The notes beneath the pieces were generated by a model. That model did not search any database, was not told the DNA's origin, and saw nothing but the letters and a program-made list of their open reading frames with translations. From NCBI GenBank assembly GCA_018817865.1, contig JAHITG010000490.1, positions 1 to 25,848 on the forward strand: 25,848 nt of DNA, given 5' to 3'. Below, one piece after another: positions 1 through 8,043 of the stretch (the stretch's first letter is position 1; each line of letters opens with the position of its first letter). The DNA is from Spirochaetota bacterium (GTDB lineage: Bacteria; Spirochaetota; JAHITG01). The position numbers and the translations under genes were made by a program.

Positions 1-846
1 AAAGAGATCCCGGATGATGTGAAGGAACTGTTCGTGACTTCAATGGATATTCCTACTGAATGGCATATCCGATCACAGGCAGTATTCCAGAAGCATGTCC
101 ATAATGCTGTAAGTAAGACCATTAATTTGCCATCTGGAGCAACTGTAAAGGATATTGAAAAAGCATATTTGCTCTCTTATAAGCTTAATTGTAAAGGTAT
201 AACGGTTTACAGGGATAAAAGCAGAGATGTTCAGGTTTTAAATATTGGAAAGGAAAAGAAGAAGGAAGAGGTTCTGTCACAGCAGTTAACTCCCAGAGAG
301 AGGCCATCCTATACTACAGGTATGACCGTAAAAATAAAAACGGGATGCGGGAATATGTACATAACCATTAATGAAGACAGGATAGGGTTATGTGAAGTTT
401 TTGCTCAACTCGGAAAATCAGGAGGATGTCCGGCTTCCCAGACCGAAGCAATTGGACGACTGGTTTCATTATCTCTTCGTTCCGGTATTAAGGTGCAGTC
501 CGTTATAAGGGAATTGAGGGGTATCAGGTGTCCTGCTCCGTGCCGTGTAAAGGAAGGATTGATACTATCCTGTCCGGATGCAATTGGAATAGCCCTGGAG
601 ACGTATCTGAATGACCTGCAGGAGAAGACTGAAACAAATGGTGATAAAAAGGTCACAAGCCTTAAGATAAATAATACAAACATTGACGATTTCATGAAAA
701 GTGTTTCTGATATGAAGGGTGATAAGAATGGATTTTCCCGTGTTGCTGCTAAAAATCCTGTTATCTGTCCTGATTGCGGAAGTACCATGTACTATGCGGA
801 AGGATGCGCATTATGTCCTGTCTGCGGTTTCTCCAAATGCTCGTAG
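1..846 (+). CDS. nrdJ: Adenosylcobalamin-dependent (class II) ribonucleoside-diphosphate reductase, C-terminal part
   Basis: The frame is open from the first base, so this is the last 281 or so residues of a gene that begins outside the window. Class II reductases make deoxyribonucleotides from ribonucleotides with a B12-derived radical and need no oxygen. The visible part begins in the end of the barrel domain (DIPTEWHIR, AVSKTINLPSGAT, CKGITVYRD). A cysteine-rich TSCPD-type domain follows (TGCGNMYITIN, GGCPASQTEAIGR, IRCPAPC). The protein ends in a zinc-ribbon-like tail with several CxxC pairs (CPDCG, CPVCG), the usual place of the cysteines that re-reduce the active site. Family assignment is firm from these motifs. 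The GTG at 19 is internal and not the start. The gene converges with the last cheX, 19 bases away. Confidence 0.93.
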   Translation, partial: KEIPDDVKELFVTSMDIPTEWHIRSQAVFQKHVHNAVSKTINLPSGATVKDIEKAYLLSYKLNCKGITVYRDKSRDVQVLNIGKEKKKEEVLSQQLTPRERPSYTTGMTVKIKTGCGNMYITINEDRIGLCEVFAQLGKSGGCPASQTEAIGRLVSLSLRSGIKVQSVIRELRGIRCPAPCRVKEGLILSCPDAIGIALETYLNDLQEKTETNGDKKVTSLKINNTNIDDFMKSVSDMKGDKNGFSRVAAKNPVICPDCGSTMYYAEGCALCPVCGFSKCS

Positions 847-865
847 CAGTGATATTTAAACGTTT

Positions 866-1336
866 TTAAAGAATAAAGAAACTGACATTGAGGATGTATT
901 TGTCAAAGCCCATGGGGATCAGGGCAATGTTCCTCTTTGTTGTATCTTCATTTTTTGTATATTTAGAAATTATCTTAGGTGTTGATATATTAACATTGCT
1001 GAATTCACCGATCGCTGTGGCGATCTTTCCTGCTATTACATTGACAAGTTCGCCGATAGTGCTCTGCACCAATTTATCAAATTTTGTCACCTTTTCTCTT
1101 AAGAATAACTCTGTAATCTTTATAGCGGCTTTTGGGCCCATATCAAGGAAGATCTTTCCATTATAGTCTCCTGATACATATATTATGGCACCAATACCCA
1201 TAGAGATGAAGGGAACACTTAGTACATACATCTGTCCCCGTTCTACTTCTATATGTAGAAGATCGTTCAGGGAGGATTCAATGCTCATCAGGACAGGAAC
1301 AATTACTTTTGAATTTACATCCGGTTGTACTAACAT
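866..1336 (-). CDS. cheX: CheX-family phosphatase, second copy
   Basis: CheX proteins dephosphorylate CheY-P and so end a chemosensory signal. The 156-residue product is a normal length for the family. It carries the CheC/CheX signature as STIGELVN, with the Glu and Asn that act on CheY-P, followed by a Pro 21 residues after the Asn (STPK). The same spacing occurs in the neighbouring copy at 1697-2161, so the two are paralogues, although their sequences differ widely. The gene is separated from the upstream copy by about 360 bases and has only a weak AAGAG-like ribosome site. It may therefore have its own promoter; a TATAAT-like box lies about 28 bases before the start but has no convincing -35 box. 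It is the last gene of the leftward chemosensory set and converges with nrdJ. Confidence 0.85.
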   Translation of the reverse strand: MLVQPDVNSKVIVPVLMSIESSLNDLLHIEVERGQMYVLSVPFISMGIGAIIYVSGDYNGKIFLDMGPKAAIKITELFLREKVTKFDKLVQSTIGELVNVIAGKIATAIGEFSNVNISTPKIISKYTKNEDTTKRNIALIPMGFDKYILNVSFFIL

Positions 1337-1440
1337 TGTTCAATACTCTTTAAACAATTATATAATAAGAAATATAAATCTATTTTCAATCTTTTTTTAA
1401 AAAAAGAATTTACTCTATTAGAAAGTATAAATTAATAAAC

Positions 1441-1695
1441 ATGCTGATCGTTGGTATCCTATCCATTACAGACACAGAATATCATATTGACGGTTATGGA
1501 TCACGGATTATTTCATTATCATCAGCTGCAAGTATGCTGAGCATTTATCCTGATGGGGAAGACATACAGAAGCGGCATACCTGTCAATTCTTTATGTGTG
1601 AACCTGGGCATACCGCATATAGATGGATGAGCATAGAGGATAGTCCTCTTCCTGCAGTCCGATATCAGTATACTGGCACAATTGTACCGGAATAA
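1441..1695 (+). CDS. Doubtful small ORF, 84 codons
   Basis: This ORF fills most of the 360-base gap between the two cheX genes and lies on the opposite strand. It starts with ATG and ends one base before the stop codon of the upstream cheX. I recognise no domain, signal peptide or membrane segment. The product is mixed in composition, with two Cys, one Trp and several His. No good Shine-Dalgarno sequence precedes the ATG (the upstream bases are A/T rich). Codon choice is not obviously unlike that of the neighbours. It could be a small real gene, a decayed gene fragment or chance. Confidence 0.3.
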   Translation: MLIVGILSITDTEYHIDGYGSRIISLSSAASMLSIYPDGEDIQKRHTCQFFMCEPGHTAYRWMSIEDSPLPAVRYQYTGTIVPE

Positions 1696-1696
1696 T

Positions 1697-2161
1697 TTAT
1701 TTTTTTTGAACGGATAAATTTAATAATATATCTCCGATGTTCGTCTTCAGGGGGACAACCAGCATCTTCTGTTTCAATTCCATGATCTCGACTTCTTTTC
1801 CTTTTACAATGGTAGGAGGCGTAATATTTAAATTATACCCCATTTCATTAAGATCTGATACGGCTCTTCCGGTGATCATGTTCCCTAATTCGCCAATAGC
1901 GCTCTCGATCAATTCAAGGTTATCATGTGCTACTTCTTCTCTTAGAATGGCGTTGGTCAGCTGATATACCTGTTCAAATGTGATATCTATTATTATTCGG
2001 CCGCTCAGACCTCCGGTAATACCGATAATAATGAGTAATCCTTGCGTTTTATTTATTCTATCAACAACGTTTACCTGTCCCGGGATCGGTTTTTCCTTTA
2101 AGAGTTCGGTCAGTATTTCAGAACTGGCATTTACAAAGGGAATAATTTGGTCTTTATCCAT
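1697..2161 (-). CDS. cheX: CheX-family phosphatase, first copy
   Basis: A 154-residue CheX-type CheY-P phosphatase. The active-site motif reads SAIGELGN, with the catalytic Glu and Asn, and the downstream Pro lies in TPPT 21 residues after the Asn. The N-terminal half (IIIGITGGLSGRIIID) and the C-terminal strand (LLNLSVQKK) match the usual CheX fold plan. Its ATG lies three bases past the cheY stop. Its Shine-Dalgarno sequence GGAGG lies inside the end of cheY, so translation is probably coupled to cheY. That fits a kinase-output/phosphatase pair. Confidence 0.9.
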   Translation of the reverse strand: MDKDQIIPFVNASSEILTELLKEKPIPGQVNVVDRINKTQGLLIIIGITGGLSGRIIIDITFEQVYQLTNAILREEVAHDNLELIESAIGELGNMITGRAVSDLNEMGYNLNITPPTIVKGKEVEIMELKQKMLVVPLKTNIGDILLNLSVQKK

Positions 2162-2164
2162 TGA

Positions 2165-2605
2165 TCAATCCTCCACTGCTGCTTTTTTTAATGTTTCTAA
2201 TATTTTCGGTATCTGGTCATCGGCAATTGGTTTTAAGACATAACCCTTTGCACCCAGTTTGATGCACTTTTGAACAAGATCCTTGTTGCCTAATGATGTT
2301 ACCATGACGATCCTTGCATCGGGGTGATTGCGTCTGATCGCGTCTACCGCTGTTGTCCCCGACATTTCATGCATGGTAATATCCATTGTTACAAGATCAG
2401 GAAGAAGCTGAGTATACTGTGCAACAGCTGCAGTACCGTCACCTACCTCTCCGATTATTTCATATCCGACACCTTCCATGAGCCTTTTTACCAGTCTTCT
2501 GAATGCAATGGCATCATCTACCAGAAGGACCTTGATCTTTGAACCGTCTTTTTTTAATCCGTTCGTTTTAAAATCTTTTGCAAATTTATCAAGATCAGGG
2601 AACAT
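2165..2605 (-). CDS. cheY: CheY-like single-domain response regulator
   Basis: A 146-residue receiver protein, the likely diffusible output of the CheA kinase. The acidic pocket is D30-D31, the phospho-acceptor D75 (VTMDITM), the switch Thr T103 (MVTSLG) and the conserved Lys K125 (VLKPI). The first 22 or so residues precede the receiver fold and are an extra short N-terminal segment. The start is well supported by a strong AAGGAGGT ribosome site six bases upstream of the ATG. This is one of the best such sites in the cluster and suggests high expression. It is followed directly by cheX. The gene before it (REC-STAS) ends 11 bases upstream. Confidence 0.93.
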   Translation of the reverse strand: MFPDLDKFAKDFKTNGLKKDGSKIKVLLVDDAIAFRRLVKRLMEGVGYEIIGEVGDGTAAVAQYTQLLPDLVTMDITMHEMSGTTAVDAIRRNHPDARIVMVTSLGNKDLVQKCIKLGAKGYVLKPIADDQIPKILETLKKAAVED

Positions 2606-2616
2606 TTTATACCTCC

Positions 2617-3408
2617 TTATGTTATTTTTTCAAATGCCTGGCTTTCTGTTTTTACTATATAATTGAATAATTCCGTATCTTTTAGTTTATCAATGAGATC
2701 CTCTTTTAGAAGTACAATAAAAAATTTACCGCTTTTCTTTTCAACTTCATCTTTAAGCTTTACTATGTTCTCATATCCGGTGTTTAGATCAGTTACTCCG
2801 TTCAGATTAAGGATCGTACTTTTATAATTATACAGCTGGAGTGATATCAGCGTCTTTTTTATATCCGTAATATCTTCATCACCGAGTACTCCGTAAATGC
2901 TGAGGATCTGAACAGATTTTGTAGAATCGAGTTTGATACCGATCTTCTCGGAAAAATCGCGTGCATGGCTGGAGAGGGTGTCGATCGTATTCTGAGAGAT
3001 AGCTGCTTCTGTTGTGATCAGTTTATTCAGTTTTTTGATCAGTATATCTTCTTTGACAGGCTTGGTCATATAATCCAGAGCTCCTTTTTCAATAGCTTTA
3101 ACCTGTGTATCCTTGTTGGTAACGGCACTTATTACCAGTATTTTGATCTTGTAGTTGATATCACGGAAAATTTTGATCAGGTCCAAACCGCTTATCTTAG
3201 GTAAAAGGAGATCAAGAAGGATTATATCAGGATCAAATTCTTTAAATGCTTCGATAGCGGTTGCCCCGTCTTTTGCTTCCCTGAAATTTGAAAAATTATT
3301 CTTAATAAGAAGCTTTTTGATCAGCATTCTCATGTACATAATATCATCTATTATCAGAATTTTTACATTCTTATTTACATCTTCATTTTTGATGTTATTT
3401 TCTGTCAT
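2617..3408 (-). CDS. Response regulator with C-terminal STAS-like domain
   Basis: A 263-residue protein of two parts. Residues 15-130 are a complete receiver with D21-D22, phospho-acceptor D66 (LLDLLLP), switch S94 and K116 (TKPV). Residues about 165-263 look like a STAS (anti-anti-sigma) domain. There is a first strand (SVQILSIYGVLG), then a strand and turn (ILNLNGVTDLNTG), a helix, another strand (KFFIVLLKE) and a last helix with the ELFNYIVK pattern. In SpoIIAA-type proteins the turn has a phosphorylated Ser (DSSG). Here it reads LNTG, one residue shorter, with T210 as the nearest hydroxyl residue. STAS domains bind GHKL anti-sigma kinases in partner switching, so the fusion suggests CheA phosphorylation may gate such a switch. 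The receiver is certain; the STAS call rests on pattern only. Confidence 0.82.
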   Translation of the reverse strand: MTENNIKNEDVNKNVKILIIDDIMYMRMLIKKLLIKNNFSNFREAKDGATAIEAFKEFDPDIILLDLLLPKISGLDLIKIFRDINYKIKILVISAVTNKDTQVKAIEKGALDYMTKPVKEDILIKKLNKLITTEAAISQNTIDTLSSHARDFSEKIGIKLDSTKSVQILSIYGVLGDEDITDIKKTLISLQLYNYKSTILNLNGVTDLNTGYENIVKLKDEVEKKSGKFFIVLLKEDLIDKLKDTELFNYIVKTESQAFEKIT

Positions 3409-3436
3409 ATAACTAAATCCATTGGTTTGTTTTCTC

Positions 3437-3465
3437 TAATTAAACTGTTATTAAAATAATTTCAA
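3437..3465 (-). promoter_or_regulatory. Weak candidate internal promoter before the REC-STAS gene
   Basis: Read on the minus strand, TTGAAA (3460-3465), 17 bases and TAATTA (3437-3442) lie in the 89-base gap between cheB and the REC-STAS gene. The match is modest and the gap is AT-rich, so this is only a possibility. If real, it would let the REC-STAS, cheY and cheX genes be expressed apart from the upstream part of the operon. Confidence 0.25.
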
Positions 3466-3497
3466 CAAAATTTTTATTGACGGTATACAATTACAAA

Positions 3498-4532
3498 TTA
3501 TTTATTTAAAATTTCAATCAGCTTTTCCGGTATTTTATATATATCCAGCTCATAGTCAACTGCACCGATCTTTACAGCTTCTTCCGGCATTCCGTATACG
3601 ATCGAGCTTTCCCTGTCCTGAGCCAAAGTCTGCGCTCCGGCCTTTTTCAATTCCAGCAACCCTGAAGCACCATCCCTTCCCATCCCGGTAAGAATAATGC
3701 CTATTGCTTTGTCTTTCAGGACCTTGGAAGCAGATTTAAATAAAATATCTACTGATGGCCTTTGAAAATGTACTTTAGGCCCGCTATTTAAAGTTACATA
3801 CAGCTTTTTCCCGTTTTTATTGATCAGGATGTGCTGATCTCCGGGTGCGATAAGGGCTTGTCCCTGAACTATCTGATCTCCGTCCTCTGCTTCTTTGACT
3901 TTTATTCTGCAGAGTTCATCCAGCCTTTCCGCAAATCTGGTAGTAAAATTCGGGGGCATATGCTGCACAATGACAATACCCGGGAAATTTTCCGGTAATG
4001 GAGTAAGTATCTTTTTTATAGCTTCTGTTCCGCCTGTGGATGCTCCTATTACTACGATCTTGTCAGTTGTCCGGATATTGATGTCTTCATATTCGGCTAC
4101 TTCTTCCCGGGTTTCTGTTTTCTGTATTTTTGAATTGTAGGCACTGTATATTTTCATTTTAAGATCATCAATAAAATCAGACGACTGACCCATTCCAACG
4201 GTAAGATCGGATTTAGATATTACTTCTACAGCACCCAGCTCTAAAGCTTTTAAAGCCAGTTTGCTTCCTTTAGTAGTGAATGAGCTGAAGATAATGACCG
4301 GTTTAGGGAAGTGATTCATTATTTTTTCAAGAAAGGTCAATCCATCCATTTTCGGCATTTCAATATCAAGAATGATAATATCCGGATTCAGTAATACGAT
4401 CTTGTCCCGGGCCGCATAAGGGTCAGGTGCAGTAGCCACCACTTCAATGTCATCTATCTTGCTTAATTTTTTTTTTAAGTTAGTACGAATTGAAATGGAA
4501 TCATCAACAATGATCACTTTTATTTTTTTCAT
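3498..4532 (-). CDS. cheB: CheB, receptor methylesterase/glutamine deamidase
   Basis: CheB removes methyl groups from receptor glutamates and is switched on by CheA phosphorylation, giving adaptation. The 344-residue protein has an N-terminal receiver (D10-D11, phospho-acceptor D56, K107), a linker of about 40 residues and a C-terminal esterase domain. The catalytic triad is visible as S165 (GASTGG), H191 (VQHMPP) and D287 (GMGRDG). The length is normal for the family. It lies 14 bases after cheD with a modest GAG-type ribosome site, and 89 bases before the REC-STAS gene. Confidence 0.96.
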   Translation of the reverse strand: MKKIKVIIVDDSISIRTNLKKKLSKIDDIEVVATAPDPYAARDKIVLLNPDIIILDIEMPKMDGLTFLEKIMNHFPKPVIIFSSFTTKGSKLALKALELGAVEVISKSDLTVGMGQSSDFIDDLKMKIYSAYNSKIQKTETREEVAEYEDINIRTTDKIVVIGASTGGTEAIKKILTPLPENFPGIVIVQHMPPNFTTRFAERLDELCRIKVKEAEDGDQIVQGQALIAPGDQHILINKNGKKLYVTLNSGPKVHFQRPSVDILFKSASKVLKDKAIGIILTGMGRDGASGLLELKKAGAQTLAQDRESSIVYGMPEEAVKIGAVDYELDIYKIPEKLIEILNK

Positions 4533-4546
4533 AATAATCTCAGGAT

Positions 4547-5035
4547 CTAAATATAGGGGTGCCAGTCACAGTCTCTCAGGTTATTTACTTTATATATCAC
4601 TGCCTGATTGGTTACGGTATGATATATAACTTTTCGGCCTTTTATACCGCCTGTATCTTCGGACACAACCCGAATTTTATTCTTTTTAAGTATCTTTTTT
4701 GCGATCTCTACGTTCTGATGTCCAATGCCTTTTTGATAGTCTTTATCAGCACCTCCGAAGAGCATCGCTTCGATATTTACAGTTTTACATCCGTTTTCTG
4801 CCATTATCTTTATCAGACTGTTAAGCGCAGCATTACCGTACTGTGCTGTTGCCTTCTCCTTTTCAGTTGCAGAGGGGAACTTATAGTTGCATGTACCGGC
4901 CAGATGCGTGATCCTGTCCCATAAACAGACCATCACACAATTCCCAAGAACCGTATATATACTGTTGGCTTCCTGAGTTATGTACATATATCCGGGCCTC
5001 AAATAGTATTCTCTAAGCACCAGATGCTGTTTCAT
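4547..5035 (-). CDS. cheD: CheD-family protein with altered active site
   Basis: CheD deamidates receptor glutamines and in some bacteria works with CheC-type phosphatases. The 162-residue product has the nucleophile region TVLGNCVMVCLWD with C33, the GGAD motif (AMLFGGAD) and the SEDTGG region near the C-terminus. The catalytic His, expected 17 residues after the Cys in a segment like GGMNHFxLP, is replaced: the segment reads AGTCNYKFP, so position 50 is Asn (codon AAC). The upstream Thr (T28) is kept. The protein may therefore be inactive as a deamidase and serve as a binding partner, or a nearby His (H44) could substitute. An AGAGGAT ribosome site supports the start, and the gene lies 14 bases after cheA. 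Confidence 0.88.
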   Translation of the reverse strand: MKQHLVLREYYLRPGYMYITQEANSIYTVLGNCVMVCLWDRITHLAGTCNYKFPSATEKEKATAQYGNAALNSLIKIMAENGCKTVNIEAMLFGGADKDYQKGIGHQNVEIAKKILKKNKIRVVSEDTGGIKGRKVIYHTVTNQAVIYKVNNLRDCDWHPYI

Positions 5036-5049
5036 GATTTCATCCTCTT

Positions 5050-7023
5050 TTATGTATAAATTGTTTCAAGGCTGAATGTATCGATAATAAGACCGATCCT
5101 TCCGTCTCCCAGTACTGCACCGCCGGCAATACCTTTTGTCTCTTTTAAAAAATTGCCGAGGTTTTTTATGACTACTTCCTGCTTCCCGATGATCTCGTCT
5201 ACCATGATGCAGTAATCTTTTATTCCGCCTTCTACAACGATCACTATGGATTCCCACGGATCTTTTTTCTCATTTTCTATGTTAAAAACAGTGCCTGTCC
5301 TGATGAGGTTCAGAAGTTGACCCTGATACATTATTACTTCACCTCTATTGGCTACTTTTGAATAATCCTTTTTTTGGGGCTGGAAATTCTTTTTAATATA
5401 TTCTGAAGGGATGATAAATCTTTCCTTTCCTATACGGATAACCATACCGTCAATAATAGCCAGCGTTAAAGGAAGGATCATCTTGATCGAAGTGCCGTTA
5501 TCTTTTTCAGTGCTTATGTCCACTTTTCCGCGCAGGTCATTTACTGTTTTCAACACGACATCCATTCCTACACCTCTTCCGGAAACATCCGTGATGGTTT
5601 TGGCTGTTGAAAATCCGGGGTGAAGGATCAGTTTATAGATTTCCTGATCTGATAAAGTATCCTGCTGATTTACAAGTCCCTTTTTAAGAGCCTGCTTTAG
5701 AATGCCATCCGGGTCTAATCCAAGGCCGTCGTCTTTCACCTCAATTACAATGCTACGCCCTCTGTAATAGGAGTTAAGGTTTATTATTCCTGCCTCCGGT
5801 TTTTTCTTTTTTTTTCTTTCTTCAGAAGATTCTATACCGTGATCACATGAATTTCTTATCAAATGTACAAGCGGTTCATAAATCTTTTCTACCATGTTCC
5901 GGTCGATCTCCGTTTCTTCGCCATGAATATTAAGCTCTACCTTTTTACGGGTTTTTTGTGTGTAATCCCTTACGATCCTCTGCATCTTTGAGAATGTTTC
6001 TTTGATCGGGATCATACGCAGTGATAATCCCACTTCCTGAAGAGTCTTTGTAATTCTTTTTAATTGAGCGAGAGACCTTTCGGAATCCTTACTGGCTGAT
6101 CCGATCATACTCTTTCCGGAAGTGATCATATTTTCGACTATCACAAGTTCACCGATCATATTGATAAGCATATCCATTTTTTTTGTATCTATCTTCATAA
6201 AATTGGATTTATGGGAGATCATGTCATCGGGGATCTCTTCATCTGAAGGAGGAGTCTCCTTGTCATCAGTTTTCTGTTTTTTATCTGCTTTTAAAGATTT
6301 TTTTTCTTTTTTTCTTTTTTCATCTATATAATTCATCTCAATATAATTATTGATCTGTTCAGATGTCGAGCTGAAATCAATTTCTGTCAGAAGCAGTTTT
6401 CTCTTTTTGATCCCTTTCTCTGCATCAGATATCATTATTCTCAGAGAATCAGATCCTTTCAGAATGATGCTGATAAATTCATTATTTATTTTTATTTTTT
6501 TATCTCTTGCATGGTCAAGAAGATCTTCGAGTTTATGTGATATTTTAGATATATTTGTGAACTGATAGGAACCGGCTACTCCTTTTATAGTATGAAAAGA
6601 TCTGAATATGGATTGTAAAAGATCACTACTGCTTTTATTTTTTTCCAGTTTTAATATGGATGTTTCAATATTGTCCAGGTTCTCTAATGTCTCCATCAGA
6701 AAAATTTCATATAATTCGATATCTTCCTCTTCTATTTCACTTTCCACCCTGTTTTTGGTTTCCGATGCTCCCATTCGAAGGATTTCCAGGAGTTCTCCTG
6801 CTTTATTTATCTTCTTTTTATCAGGGAGAGTAGAGGAGTCATGTGCTTTTTTGAATATCTCTTCTAACTGTTCAATGGATTTTTCATCCATCTCCTTTTT
6901 AGGCAATTGGCACAGTATCTTTAATATTGTTTTTAATTCCTTCTTATTACTCCAGTCTAACAGTAAATATTTTTCGATCAAGTCATTGATGAGATCCATT
7001 TTTTCTTTATTTGTATTATTCAT
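5050..7023 (-). CDS. cheA: CheA, chemosensory histidine kinase
   Basis: CheA autophosphorylates in receptor arrays and passes phosphate to CheY and CheB. In the 657-residue protein, residues 1-100 are an extra, mostly helical and charged segment that I do not recognise. An HPt (P1) domain spans about 101-215 with phospho-His H144 (FRSFHTIKG). A charged low-complexity linker (about 235-270) follows, then the dimerisation domain (about 275-340). The GHKL ATPase has an N box at N391 (NSCDHGIE), G1 at 431-437 (DDGLGLD) and G2 at 482-490 (GRGVGMD). A CheW-like domain runs from about 523 to the end. There is no room for a P2 domain between P1 and dimerisation, so CheY and CheB probably dock elsewhere. 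An AAGG ribosome site precedes the ATG. Confidence 0.95.
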   Translation of the reverse strand: MNNTNKEKMDLINDLIEKYLLLDWSNKKELKTILKILCQLPKKEMDEKSIEQLEEIFKKAHDSSTLPDKKKINKAGELLEILRMGASETKNRVESEIEEEDIELYEIFLMETLENLDNIETSILKLEKNKSSSDLLQSIFRSFHTIKGVAGSYQFTNISKISHKLEDLLDHARDKKIKINNEFISIILKGSDSLRIMISDAEKGIKKRKLLLTEIDFSSTSEQINNYIEMNYIDEKRKKEKKSLKADKKQKTDDKETPPSDEEIPDDMISHKSNFMKIDTKKMDMLINMIGELVIVENMITSGKSMIGSASKDSERSLAQLKRITKTLQEVGLSLRMIPIKETFSKMQRIVRDYTQKTRKKVELNIHGEETEIDRNMVEKIYEPLVHLIRNSCDHGIESSEERKKKKKPEAGIINLNSYYRGRSIVIEVKDDGLGLDPDGILKQALKKGLVNQQDTLSDQEIYKLILHPGFSTAKTITDVSGRGVGMDVVLKTVNDLRGKVDISTEKDNGTSIKMILPLTLAIIDGMVIRIGKERFIIPSEYIKKNFQPQKKDYSKVANRGEVIMYQGQLLNLIRTGTVFNIENEKKDPWESIVIVVEGGIKDYCIMVDEIIGKQEVVIKNLGNFLKETKGIAGGAVLGDGRIGLIIDTFSLETIYT

Positions 7024-7066
7024 AGAATAGCCTTGTTATCATTCAAATACCTTTATAGGGATCCGT

Positions 7067-7915
7067 TTATTTCTTCTGATATATTGATGGTTTGATGTAT
7101 GTTAACGGTAAAGAAAATCCCAAAATGGTTTCAGAGTATCCTAAAAAGAGATAACCTCCCTTTTTTATGCTGCTGCATATTTTTTCTAATACTTCTTTCT
7201 GTTTCTCTTTCGAAAAATATATCATTACATTACGAACAAACACAATATCAAATTCATTTTTAAACGGAATGGGGCTGTTTAAATTGAGGGATCTGAATTC
7301 GATACTTTTCATCACAGTATCCTTAAGCTTGACATGTCCCTCGTTATTTCCAGTACCATATTGAAAATATTTCTTCAAACATTTTTTATCACAGACCTTG
7401 CTTGCTTCTTCAAAAGGATAAACTCCTTTAATGGCTATTTCCAGTGCCCTGTGAGAAATATCAGAACTTACAACACTTATTTCGGGTTTAACGATACTTT
7501 GATTTTCAAGACAGTCCAGTCCATCGTTAAGAGATATAACAATGCTGTAAGGTTCCTGGCCGGTGGAACAGGCTGCACTCCATGCCCTGATCGTTTTTTC
7601 AGGGTTTTTTTTCTCCATGAATTGCGTAATGAATATATCCTGCAAAAAATGAAAATGCTCAGGTTGTCTGAAAAACTCGGTCACATTTACCGAAATTTCA
7701 TTAATAATATCAAAAAATCTTTCCCCGTAATTATCTTTGATGATGATATCATACAGTTCATCATAACCGCCGGCAATACCCCAATCCCATATTATTTTAT
7801 CCAGTTTGATCTTTAAAATAGGGTATTTATTCTCTTTAAAATATATCCCGGTTCTATCAAGAATAAGGTTGGCTATTTTAGTTACGCTGTGGTCTTCGTT
7901 CATACTTGGGCTCAT
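7067..7915 (-). CDS. cheR: CheR, receptor methyltransferase
   Basis: CheR adds methyl groups from S-adenosylmethionine to receptor glutamates, opposing CheB. The 282-residue protein is of normal length. It shows the N-terminal helical domain, NVTEFFRQP (around 78-84), the SAM-binding loop RAWSAACSTGQEPYS (110-124), an acidic residue D152 in VVSSDIS, and the RNVMIYF motif (228-234). The first ATG lacks a good Shine-Dalgarno site; a second in-frame ATG four codons later is no better. The upstream 128-base gap after the receptor gene is AT-rich with a TATAAT-like box but no clear -35 box. Confidence 0.95.
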   Translation of the reverse strand: MSPSMNEDHSVTKIANLILDRTGIYFKENKYPILKIKLDKIIWDWGIAGGYDELYDIIIKDNYGERFFDIINEISVNVTEFFRQPEHFHFLQDIFITQFMEKKNPEKTIRAWSAACSTGQEPYSIVISLNDGLDCLENQSIVKPEISVVSSDISHRALEIAIKGVYPFEEASKVCDKKCLKKYFQYGTGNNEGHVKLKDTVMKSIEFRSLNLNSPIPFKNEFDIVFVRNVMIYFSKEKQKEVLEKICSSIKKGGYLFLGYSETILGFSLPLTYIKPSIYQKK

Positions 7916-8043
7916 TTGGTTTTTTTATAAACATAGAGTAAAAATAAAGAATCTATATATCAAAAAGAATAATTATAGAAAGCTGTTTATCTTTGTATTG
8001 ATCTGAATATGTTTATATTTCAGTCTCCTTTATTGCATTGATC

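Noticed and set aside
847..865. A terminator between nrdJ and the converging cheX
   Set aside because: The 19 bases plus flanks show only a weak AT-only palindrome around TTTAAACG and no GC stem or clear T tract.
5066..5257. A 63-codon ORF on the minus strand within cheA
   Set aside because: It lies inside the CheW-like domain of cheA in another frame, its product is Arg/His-rich with no domain, and cheA itself is intact.
5790..5820. Long T runs in cheA as a frameshift or slippage site
   Set aside because: They encode a Lys-rich loop after the N box; the frame is continuous and the ATPase motifs on both sides are intact.
7916..8043. A separate promoter for cheR
   Set aside because: A TATAAT-like box exists but no acceptable -35 hexamer lies at 15-19 bases, so the gap is left unassigned.
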